Assembly (NCBI GenBank): GCA_051009015.1
Contig: JBPCWZ010000077.1
Coordinates: 1-19,185 of the forward strand
Reading direction: 5' to 3'
Origin: JAHRAH01 sp051009015
GTDB lineage: Bacteria > Pseudomonadota > Gammaproteobacteria > Tethybacterales > Persebacteraceae
Length of the DNA stretch: 19,185 nt
This document shows, piece by piece, positions 13,267 through 19,185 of this stretch. The notes beneath the pieces were generated by a model. That model saw only the letters and a list, made by a program, of their open reading frames with translations, did not search any database and was not told where the DNA came from. Positions within the stretch are counted from its first letter, which is position 1. Every line of letters starts with the position of its first letter. Both the position numbers and the translations under genes were made by a program.

Positions 13267-14934
13267 TTATTTTACTTGATAAAGCCGGTATTTTGTTTTG
13301 CCCGGGCGCCCGCCCTGCCATTTTTGTGCGCCGCCGCCGCCGTTTTCGCCCCGCCGCAAGACAAAAGCGCACTCCCCGCCGCCGACCGCCGCCCCCCAAT
13401 AGGAAAGTTGCGCCAGCATCGGCATCGGCGCATCGCTTTGGCTTTTGATGATGCAGCCGCCGTCCATCTGCGCGGCGATTTGTTGCGCCGGCGTGCGGTA
13501 GGATTTTGCCGAATCCACATAACCCAGCCACAGGGCATTGAAGACAAACCACACAACCGTCACCCCGCAACTCCAATTGACAACAGCCCGCTCGTTTGAC
13601 CTGCCGAAGTTTGCGATGAGCGCGCACCACAAAGCGCTAACGACAAAGGCGGCAAAAACCGCAAAGGGAGACGGCGACGGCAAAACATAGCCGGGAAAAA
13701 CTTGCGCCAGATACCCGACCGCAAAAGCCGGCGCATCGGCGAGCAAACTCAGCCACAAAACCCACGCCGCGCCGGTGCAAAAAACACCGGCAACCAAAAG
13801 CGCAAACCAATCCAAAACAAGCGCGGCATCGTCCGGCAGTTTGCGCATAAAACGCGCGGCGATAAACGACAGCGGCGGCAGGGCAAAAAACAAATCTTCC
13901 TCCGATGTCCCGCCATCGCCCCACAACAGCGAAAGCGAAGCGGCGACAAACAACAATCCGGCGGCAAAAAGCGCGCCGTCGCCGCCGGATAACAAACGCG
14001 ATACAACCGAAGTAGCGGCGGCTTTGTCGTCCGCCGCCCCGTCCGCATGCCAAACTTCCGCCCGCCGCCAAAACCAAATCAAACCGGCAAGCGTTATCGG
14101 CAAAGCCGGAAACAACGCCCAGCCAAACAGCGCGGGAAAAGTTATCAGCGCATCGGGCGCAAACGGCGGCAATGCCGAAGACAGCGCCTGCCCGAATAAT
14201 GGCAAATGCCGCTGCGCCAAAACAGCGGGCCACAACAAAAGCAACGGCAAAGCGACGGCAACGGCCGCCAGTAATCCGGCGGCGCTATGACGCCACTGCC
14301 GGTGAAAAAAAAGCAATGCCAAAAACAAAAAGGCGGCGCAAGCGGGCGCAACGCCCGCCGACCAGAAAACAAAACCCAATGCCCCGCCGCAAACCGCGCC
14401 GCCAAAAAGCGCCCGCTTTTTCACAAGCATCGCGCCCCACAACAAAGCGGCGGAAGCGGCAAAAGCGGCAACGCCCGGCGTTAGCAAGTGCGCGCGAATC
14501 ATAAACCCCGCCGTCCCCAAAGCGAACAAAACCGCTATCCAGCCGGTCGCCGCCCCGTAGCGCCTGGCACCGGCGAGATACAAAAAGCCGAAGCCGGCAG
14601 TCAATAGCGGAATGTTTGCCAATCGTGCGCCTTCGTGCGGCGGCAAAAACGAAAACACTTTGGCGCTCAACGCCGCCAGCCACAAATACAAAGGCGGATA
14701 ATCCAAAAAAGGCTCGCCCAGAAGATGCGGCACAAAACGCAAACCATCGCGCGCCATCTGCGCGGCAATGGTCGTCAAAAAAAGTTCATCCGGATGCCAC
14801 GGCGCGCGCCCGAGCAAGCCGGGCAACATCCACAACAAACATATCAGCGCATAAAGGCAGTGCTTGCGCGCCCGCACCGGCGCTTGCAAAACCGCACCGC
14901 CCGGCCCCGGCAACAAAAACCCCGCCCGCATCAT
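13267..14934 (-). CDS. Multi-pass GT-C glycosyltransferase (family 39/83, ArnT-like)
   Basis: The 555-residue product is an integral inner-membrane protein with roughly ten or more hydrophobic helices. After a first helix (about residues 27-42) comes APWHPDELFLTTIAAQMARD, where Asp49-Glu50 sits at the position of the catalytic acid loop of polyprenyl-phosphate-dependent GT-C enzymes. FVPHLLGEPFLDYPPLYLWL, the family block that follows, is also present. The C-terminal 100 residues are a soluble, probably periplasmic domain. ArnT-like proteins move sugars from undecaprenyl phosphate to lipid A, glycans or proteins; the acceptor cannot be told here. The start is an ATG pair at 14934/14931 without a clear Shine-Dalgarno. 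It sits 35 bases after rpmE and 34 before rpmF, an unusual place. Confidence 0.82.
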   Translation of the reverse strand: MMRAGFLLPGPGGAVLQAPVRARKHCLYALICLLWMLPGLLGRAPWHPDELFLTTIAAQMARDGLRFVPHLLGEPFLDYPPLYLWLAALSAKVFSFLPPHEGARLANIPLLTAGFGFLYLAGARRYGAATGWIAVLFALGTAGFMIRAHLLTPGVAAFAASAALLWGAMLVKKRALFGGAVCGGALGFVFWSAGVAPACAAFLFLALLFFHRQWRHSAAGLLAAVAVALPLLLLWPAVLAQRHLPLFGQALSSALPPFAPDALITFPALFGWALFPALPITLAGLIWFWRRAEVWHADGAADDKAAATSVVSRLLSGGDGALFAAGLLFVAASLSLLWGDGGTSEEDLFFALPPLSFIAARFMRKLPDDAALVLDWFALLVAGVFCTGAAWVLWLSLLADAPAFAVGYLAQVFPGYVLPSPSPFAVFAAFVVSALWCALIANFGRSNERAVVNWSCGVTVVWFVFNALWLGYVDSAKSYRTPAQQIAAQMDGGCIIKSQSDAPMPMLAQLSYWGAAVGGGECAFVLRRGENGGGGAQKWQGGRPGKTKYRLYQVK

Positions 14935-14969
14935 TTTGCGCTGCGGCGTATTTTAATCGGGGGCGGAAG

Positions 14970-15173
14970 TCAGCCGCCGAAGCGGCGGCGGAAGCGCTCT
15001 ACCCGGCCCGATACATCAACAAGTTTTTGTTTGCCAGTATAGAACGGGTGGCATTTGGCGCAAACATCCAACTGCAGCGTGTCCTGGGCAAAAACGCCGC
15101 CGATGCGCAGCGTGTTGCCGCACGAACAAGTTGCGGTGACATGGCGGTACGGCGGGTGAATGTCTTTTTTCAT
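14970..15173 (-). CDS. rpmE: 50S ribosomal protein L31 (zinc-binding form)
   Basis: From ATG 15173 the product has 67 residues and begins MKKDIHPPY, the canonical L31 start. The four zinc ligands of the C+ form are present: Cys16, Cys18, Cys38 and Cys41 in TCSCG and DVCAKCHPFYTGKQK, followed by the VDVSGRVERFRRRFG tail. An in-frame ATG at 15203 would add ten residues (MAKTHHQTTT) that have no family counterpart. It is the first gene of the minus-strand cluster, so its promoter probably serves all seven genes. The zinc form means it may be subject to replacement under zinc limitation. Confidence 0.94.
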   Translation of the reverse strand: MKKDIHPPYRHVTATCSCGNTLRIGGVFAQDTLQLDVCAKCHPFYTGKQKLVDVSGRVERFRRRFGG

Positions 15174-15229
15174 TGTCGTCGTTTGGTGGTGGGTTTTTGC
15201 CATCGGAAAGTCCGGCGGCGGAAAGCGGC

Positions 15230-15258
15230 ATTATACGCCATTTGCGGTAAAATCAAAA
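15230..15258 (-). promoter_or_regulatory. Candidate promoter for the rpmE cluster
   Basis: On the minus strand a perfect TATAAT lies at 15235-15230. Upstream, TTGATT gives a short 15-base spacer and TTTTGA a 17-base one, so the -35 is weak. This is the 95-base divergent gap with lutA, so both operons' control elements must share it. For lutA the best -10 is TAAAAT at 15248-15253 with no clear -35. Confidence 0.4.
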
Positions 15259-15268
15259 ACAATAACAG

Positions 15269-15964
15269 ATGACCGTCGGTCTTTTTGCAACCTGCCTTGT
15301 CAATATCGCCCGTCCGTCCGTTGGGCTGGCGGCGGCGAAGGCGCTGGATCTTACCGGGCGGCGGTGGGTTTTTCCGCGCCGCCAAACCTGCTGCGGGCAA
15401 GTCGCCCATAATGCCGGTTTTCGCGCCAAAGCCGCCGCATCCGCCGCCCATTGCGCGCGTGTTTTTGCCGAATGCGACAGGGTTGTCATTCCATCCGGGT
15501 CGTGTTGCGGTTTTTTGCGCAAGCATGCGCCGGGGCTTGCCGATATCGCCGGGGAGGAAGTTGTCCGCTTTGCCGGCAAGTGCGCCGAGTTGAGCGAGTT
15601 TTTGACCGAAGAAAACTTTACGCCGCCGCGCCGCGCTTCGGCTTTGAGCGTGGTATATCACGACAGTTGCGCCGGTTTGCGCGAGTTGGGAATTAAAGAC
15701 GCCCCGCGCGCGTTGTTGCGCCGCGCCGGTGTTGAAGTCAATGAAATGAAAGATTGCGAAGTATGCTGCGGTTTTGGCGGCGCTTTTGCCGAGAAGTTTG
15801 GCGGCATATCGGCGGCGCTTGCCGATGAAAAATGCGACAATATCGGCGATGCCGAAGTTGTGGCGATGGGCGATACCGGATGCATTTTGCATTTGGAAGG
15901 GCGGCTTTTGCGCTTGCGGCGGCGGACAAAAGTAATGCATTGGTGCGAAGCGCTTTTTGATTGA
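15269..15964 (+). CDS. lutA: L-lactate utilisation protein LutA (YkgE family), cysteine-rich Fe-S protein
   Basis: Subunit of the LutABC complex, which oxidises L-lactate to pyruvate in the cytoplasm and passes electrons through iron-sulfur centres. The 231-residue protein has two CCG domains. The first comprises FATCLVNI, RRQTCCGQ and PSGSCCGFLRKH; the second comprises HDSCAGLRELG, DCEVCCGFGGAF and GDTGCILHLEGRL. These cysteines match the heterodisulfide-reductase-type cluster ligands of the family. ATG 15269 gives the normal family start (MTVGLFATCLV); no good Shine-Dalgarno is seen. lutB follows 7 bases later. No LutR-type regulator or lactate permease is in the window. Confidence 0.94.
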   Translation: MTVGLFATCLVNIARPSVGLAAAKALDLTGRRWVFPRRQTCCGQVAHNAGFRAKAAASAAHCARVFAECDRVVIPSGSCCGFLRKHAPGLADIAGEEVVRFAGKCAELSEFLTEENFTPPRRASALSVVYHDSCAGLRELGIKDAPRALLRRAGVEVNEMKDCEVCCGFGGAFAEKFGGISAALADEKCDNIGDAEVVAMGDTGCILHLEGRLLRLRRRTKVMHWCEALFD

Positions 15965-15971
15965 AGATATT

Positions 15972-17393
15972 ATGCAAACCGCGCCGGTTCGTTTTTCCGC
16001 CCGTGCGCATCGGGCGCTTGCCGATGCGTCTTTGCGCGAGGCGATGGCTGTCAGCCGCGGGCATTTTGTCGGCGCGCGGGCGGCGGCGGCGGAAGATTAC
16101 GGCGATTTTGAATCACTGCGCGAGCGCGGCAAAAACATCCGCAACCAAAGCATTGACAACATGCCAAAACTCCTGCGGCAGTTTGAACAAAATGCCGCCG
16201 CCGCCGGTGCTTGCGTTTTGTGGGCGGCAGACGGCGCTTCGGCTTGCCGGATTATTGCCGACATCGCCCGCTTGCACAAGGCAAAAACCGCCGTCAAATC
16301 CAAAAGCATGGCAAGCGAGGAGATAGGATTAAACGCCGCCCTCGCCGCCGCCGGTGTTGAAGCGGTGGAAAGCGATCTGGGCGAGTTTATCGTGCAACTT
16401 GCCAACGAAGCACCCTCGCACATTATCGCCCCGGCGATGCACAAAACGCGCGCCGAAGTCGCCAAACTTTTCGCCGCCGCCGGCATTCATTCCGGCGATG
16501 ACGACATTACCTCCCTGACACGGGCGGCGCGGGATTATCTGCGCGGGAAGTTTTTTGCCGCCGACATCGGCATTAGCGGGGCGAACTTTTTGTTTGCCGA
16601 CAACGGCGCGGTGATGATTGTGACCAATGAAGGCAACGGGCGTTTTGTCGCCACTTTGCCGAAAGTGCGCATAACCCTTGCCGGTGTGGATAAAATCGTC
16701 CCCCGTTTTGCCGACAGCGCCGATTTGCTGGCACTTCTAACCCGCTCCGCTACCGGGCAAAAAATATCCAACTATGTAACCATCGCCATCGGCGCGCAAA
16801 ACAAAGACAATCATAAAGACGATGAAAGCGGCGAAGGACCGCGGCATCATTACATCGTCCTGCTTGACAACGGCAGGGCAAAAATGCGCGGCGGCGCATT
16901 GTATGAAATGTTAAGATGCATCCGCTGCGGTGCTTGCATGAATCACTGCCCTGTTTATCATGCCATCGGCGGGCATTCTTATGGCGCGGTGTATATGGGA
17001 CCGATGGGACAAGTGCTAACCCCGGCACTGCAACAAGGCGCAAACGAAAACGACAACCGCGACCTTCCGCATGCCGCGACAATGTGCGGTGCTTGCGCCG
17101 TTGTATGTCCGGTAAAAATCCCGTTGCCGGATTTGATGCGCAAACTGCGCGAGCGGCAAGTTGATGCAAACACCCGCCCGCCCGGCGAAAAATGGGCGGT
17201 GCTGCTTTGGAGTTTTGTGGTAATGCATCCGCGCTTGTATGCTTTTGCCTCCGCCATTGCCGCCCGTTTGTTGCGTTTTGCCGGGCGCGGCGGTGTTATT
17301 CGCCGCTTGCCTTTTTTGCCCGGCTGGTTTGCCGGTCGCGATTTGGCTGCGCCGCCGGGAAAATCGCTTGCCGAAATGCTGGATAAACAATGA
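15972..17393 (+). CDS. lutB: L-lactate utilisation protein LutB, LUD plus two 4Fe-4S centres
   Basis: Core iron-sulfur subunit of LutABC. The 473-residue product has the LUD domain with KSKSMASEEIGLNAALAAAG, SDLGEFIVQL and PSHIIAPAMHK, then FFAADIGISGANFLFADNGA and VTNEGNGRFVATLPK. Two 4Fe-4S motifs follow: Cys316/319/322/326 in CIRCGACMNHCPVY and Cys372/375/379 in CGACAVVCPVKIP, with GGHSYGAVYMGPMG between. A TTG at 15957 is in frame and would overlap lutA; I prefer ATG 15972, which has a weak GAAG 5 bases upstream. The C-terminal part after the second cluster has hydrophobic stretches (WAVLLWSFVVMHPRLYAFAS) that may aid membrane contact. The stop overlaps lutC as ATGA. Confidence 0.95.
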   Translation: MQTAPVRFSARAHRALADASLREAMAVSRGHFVGARAAAAEDYGDFESLRERGKNIRNQSIDNMPKLLRQFEQNAAAAGACVLWAADGASACRIIADIARLHKAKTAVKSKSMASEEIGLNAALAAAGVEAVESDLGEFIVQLANEAPSHIIAPAMHKTRAEVAKLFAAAGIHSGDDDITSLTRAARDYLRGKFFAADIGISGANFLFADNGAVMIVTNEGNGRFVATLPKVRITLAGVDKIVPRFADSADLLALLTRSATGQKISNYVTIAIGAQNKDNHKDDESGEGPRHHYIVLLDNGRAKMRGGALYEMLRCIRCGACMNHCPVYHAIGGHSYGAVYMGPMGQVLTPALQQGANENDNRDLPHAATMCGACAVVCPVKIPLPDLMRKLRERQVDANTRPPGEKWAVLLWSFVVMHPRLYAFASAIAARLLRFAGRGGVIRRLPFLPGWFAGRDLAAPPGKSLAEMLDKQ

Positions 17394-18037
17394 CAACCAT
17401 CAAAGACGACCGCGAAGCGGTGCTTGCGCTTTTGTCGGCAAACAAACCGCCGCCGGACGATATGCGACAAAAGCATACCGCCGAAACCGCCGCTACTTCG
17501 GCATTGACAACGCCGCCGCCGGATGTTTTGTTGCGCCGCTTTTGCATTGCGGCAAAAAACAATGCGGCGACGATAGCCGAAGTCGGCGGTTTGGAAAATG
17601 TGCCGTCCGCCGCCGCCGCTTATATGCGCGATAACAACATCCCGCCGAAACTTTTGTGCAGCCCTTCGCTGGCAAAGTTGGATTGGCAAAATGCCAAACT
17701 TTCCGCCGAATGCCGTCCGGCGACAAGCGACGACCATTGCGCCATTACCGATATCATCGCCGCCGCCGCCGATACCGGGGCGATGCTTGTCAGTAATCAA
17801 ACGCCCTATCAACTAACGCACAGTTTATTGCCGCCGATGCATATTGCCACATTTCCGGCAGATGCCATCGTGGCGGATTTGCCGAATGTTTGGCGGAGAA
17901 TGCAAAAGGCAAAAGACAACTCTCTCATCGCATCACTTTTTTGCGGACCATCGCGCACCGGCGACATAGAACAAACAATAACACTCGGCGCACACGGTCC
18001 CTTGCGCGTGCATTTGATAATCTATAAAGGGGCTTGA
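17390..18037 (+). CDS. lutC: L-lactate utilisation protein LutC, LUD domain
   Basis: Third subunit of the lactate oxidation complex; it has a LUD domain without cysteine clusters. The 215-residue product shows ITDIIAAAADTGAMLVSNQT (the ADTGxxxxS element), PPMHIATFPADAIVADL and the diagnostic C-terminal block FCGPSRTGDIEQTITLGAHG, followed by PLRVHLIIY. The ATG overlaps the lutB stop. Length is slightly below that of B. subtilis LutC (about 240). It ends the operon; the palindromes just downstream are the only candidate terminators. Confidence 0.94.
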   Translation: MTTIKDDREAVLALLSANKPPPDDMRQKHTAETAATSALTTPPPDVLLRRFCIAAKNNAATIAEVGGLENVPSAAAAYMRDNNIPPKLLCSPSLAKLDWQNAKLSAECRPATSDDHCAITDIIAAAADTGAMLVSNQTPYQLTHSLLPPMHIATFPADAIVADLPNVWRRMQKAKDNSLIASLFCGPSRTGDIEQTITLGAHGPLRVHLIIYKGA

Positions 18038-18041
18038 CCTC

Positions 18042-18185
18042 GTCATTCCCGCCCCTTTCGTCATTCCCGCCCCTCCCGTCATTCCCGCGAAAGCGGGAAT
18101 CCAACAAAACCCCGTCATTCCGGCGTAAGCCGGAATCTCCGTTGTTGCCGCCGTCTGTTTGGGAGATTCCGGCGTACGCCGGAAT
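18042..18185. repeat. Cluster of dRS3-like palindromes downstream of lutC
   Basis: Two left-half copies (CGTCATTCCCGCCCC, near 18041 and 18059) are followed by three full palindromes: ATTCCCGCGAAAGCGGGAAT (18081-18100), ATTCCGGCGTAAGCCGGAAT (18117-18136) and ATTCCGGCGTACGCCGGAAT (18166-18185, inverted flanks). The last two form a CCGGC sub-family not seen in the island at 6407-7687. They may end lutABC transcription. Confidence 0.8.
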
Positions 18186-18244
18186 GACGAAGATGGGCGG
18201 CAATGGTGGTTTTTTCGCACGGCGGCGGATTTTTTTTGGCGAGT

Positions 18245-18275
18245 TTGACAAAACGGGCTTTTTTTGGTTTAGAAT
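18245..18275 (+). promoter_or_regulatory. Candidate promoter for the inverse autotransporter gene
   Basis: TTGACA (18245-18250) and TAGAAT (18270-18275) are separated by 19 bases, longer than ideal. A run of T lies in the spacer. If used, transcription would begin near 18283, leaving ATG 18295 or TTG 18306 as start codons. The arrangement parallels the promoter at 6568-6595 ahead of the other heptamer locus. Confidence 0.4.
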
Positions 18276-18305
18276 GTTTGGCATGTTCGCGGGCATGTTT
18301 GACAT

Positions 18306-19185
18306 TTGTCATTTATCATCGCACGGCGCACGGCTGAGACCTTTGGCAAAACGGCTTTTGCCGTCATTGCCTTAATTGGCGGCTTTTGCACTTTGACCTT
18401 TGCCGACAAGGCATCGGCGCAACAACTTCCGCAAACTTCCATTTCCTACACGGCGGAAAGCGGCGGCGGCTTTGCCGACTTCCGCAAACAACAACAGGCG
18501 CGGCTTTTGGCGGCGATTGACAGCACATTGGCGACACAGGCGGAAAAGGCGATAAGCGATAACTTCGCCGCCGTGCGCAAAGTTGGCATTGACTTCCAAA
18601 GCACGATAGGCGGCAGGAATGGCAATATCGGCATTAATCTTATCGGTGCTTTTGCCGAAAGTGAAAACCGCGCTTTTGGCTGGCAACTTCGCGCTTACGG
18701 CGGCAAAGATATTAACAGCGGCACAAATGCCGGTGTTTTCTACCGGCAAACAAGCGGCAATATGCTTTTTGGTGCAAATGCCTTTGCCGATTATGAAAAG
18801 CACGACTACGGCAACTTCTTTCGCTATTCCATCGGCGGCGAATTACAGCATTCCATCTTTGCCCTTGCCGCAAACTACTACATTCCGCAAACGGATAACC
18901 GCAAGATGAATATGACGCTTGCCGCTTTTAGCCGCGAGGGTTATGACGCACAACTGCGGATATCCGCCCCGCGCTATCGGGCATTAAAAGCGGTGGTGGA
19001 TTATTACCATTTTGACGGCAAAGGCGACACAAAAGCGGAAAGCGGCTTTCGCTATGGCGTGGAAGTGCAACCGAATGCCGCCCTGCGCTTTGGTTTGTAT
19101 TATGACAGCGAAAGCGAAAACTTTGGCGGCGATATCGGCTATGCTTGGACTTTGGGCGAAGAGCAAAAGCGGGAATCTAATGCGG
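18306..19185 (+). CDS. Inverse autotransporter (intimin/invasin-type) beta-barrel protein, 3' end cut by window edge
   Basis: An outer-membrane adhesin family in which the N-terminal barrel exports C-terminal passenger domains. The frame reads 293 codons to the window edge. It starts with a signal peptide (AFAVIALIGGFCTLTFADKASA, cleavage probably before QQLPQ), a short helical stretch (FRKQQQARLLAAIDSTLATQ) and then alternating barrel strands. Examples are NAGVFYRQTSGNMLFGANAF, YSIGGELQHSIFALAANYY, QLRISAPRYRALKAVVDYYH and FRYGVEVQPNAALRFGLYY, the order found in inverse autotransporter barrels. No LysM domain is seen before the barrel. In this frame a stop lies at 18300-18302, so the only upstream start is TTG 18306 without a Shine-Dalgarno. 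ATGs at 18274, 18283 and 18295 are in a different frame and would join only if one heptamer were added. The start is therefore uncertain. Confidence 0.8.
   Translation, partial: MSFIIARRTAETFGKTAFAVIALIGGFCTLTFADKASAQQLPQTSISYTAESGGGFADFRKQQQARLLAAIDSTLATQAEKAISDNFAAVRKVGIDFQSTIGGRNGNIGINLIGAFAESENRAFGWQLRAYGGKDINSGTNAGVFYRQTSGNMLFGANAFADYEKHDYGNFFRYSIGGELQHSIFALAANYYIPQTDNRKMNMTLAAFSREGYDAQLRISAPRYRALKAVVDYYHFDGKGDTKAESGFRYGVEVQPNAALRFGLYYDSESENFGGDIGYAWTLGEEQKRESNA
18321..18334 (+). repeat. Two copies of the heptamer GCACGGC at the autotransporter start
   Basis: GCACGGC (18321-18327) and GCACGGC (18328-18334) are followed by TGAGACCTTTGG. It is the same unit and nearly the same follow-on as at 6661-6700. 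The copies lie just before the hydrophobic part of the signal peptide. Confidence 0.85.

Noticed and set aside
15170..15940. 256-codon minus-strand ORF opposite lutA
   Set aside because: The lutA frame has all family cysteines; the antisense peptide has no recognisable motif.
18034..18375. Plus-strand ORF of 113 codons after lutC
   Set aside because: Mostly translated dRS3-like repeats; its end only matters as the alternative frame leading into the heptamers of the autotransporter gene.
1..19185. tRNA or rRNA genes
   Set aside because: I saw no T-arm (GGTTCGAATCC-like) or rRNA signature on either strand; a covariance-model scan was not possible.

Overview
The window looks like a chromosomal segment of a GC-rich, probably host-associated member of the Pseudomonadota (gamma/beta side). 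The order cmk-rpsA-ihfB-lapB is a gamma/betaproteobacterial arrangement. LapB and inverse autotransporters fit a didermic bacterium with LPS, and an eleven-repeat ankyrin protein beside an intimin/invasin-type barrel suggests contact with eukaryotic cells. I cannot name the genus.

Layout. (1) Bases 1-6406, minus strand: a compact operon read cmk > rpsA > ihfB > lapB > nadD > rsfS > guaA, with most junctions overlapping or nearly so; guaA runs off the left edge. It covers CMP phosphorylation, translation, nucleoid architecture, LPS control, NAD synthesis, ribosome silencing and GMP synthesis. (2) Bases 6407-7687: a 1.3 kb gene-free repeat island. It holds dRS3-like 20-bp palindromes, a second modular palindromic repeat in both orientations, several branched hairpins, and a consensus sigma-70 promoter feeding a 26-codon ORF that ends in a heptanucleotide tandem repeat. 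(3) Bases 7688-8806, plus strand: a stand-alone ankyrin-repeat gene with a strong ribosome binding site. (4) Bases 8883-15173, minus strand: a second compact cluster read rpmE > GT-C glycosyltransferase > rpmF > fabH > fabD > trpE > trpG. It joins ribosomal proteins, fatty-acid initiation and the first step of tryptophan (or folate) synthesis; plsX, normally between rpmF and fabH, is absent. (5) Bases 15269-18037, plus strand: lutABC, the iron-sulfur L-lactate oxidation complex, divergent from rpmE. (6) Bases 18038-19185: another set of dRS3-like palindromes, then the 5' part of an inverse autotransporter gene that runs off the right edge and has two heptamer copies at its start.

Most noteworthy: the same heptamer (GCACGGC) and the same GCT(G/T)AGACCTTTG follow-on occur at two loci 11.6 kb apart, at the start of a surface-protein gene and in an apparently orphaned leader. 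The copy number sets the reading frame between upstream ATGs and the signal peptide, which suggests a phase-variable adhesin. Other oddities are low-complexity tails on ribosomal proteins S1 and L32, a lysine/alanine-rich alternative frame across the S1 tail that is open into ihfB, a NadD ending just after its SSTxLR motif, and a tandemly duplicated insertion inside one ankyrin repeat.

All calls come from reading the sequence; no similarity search was run.
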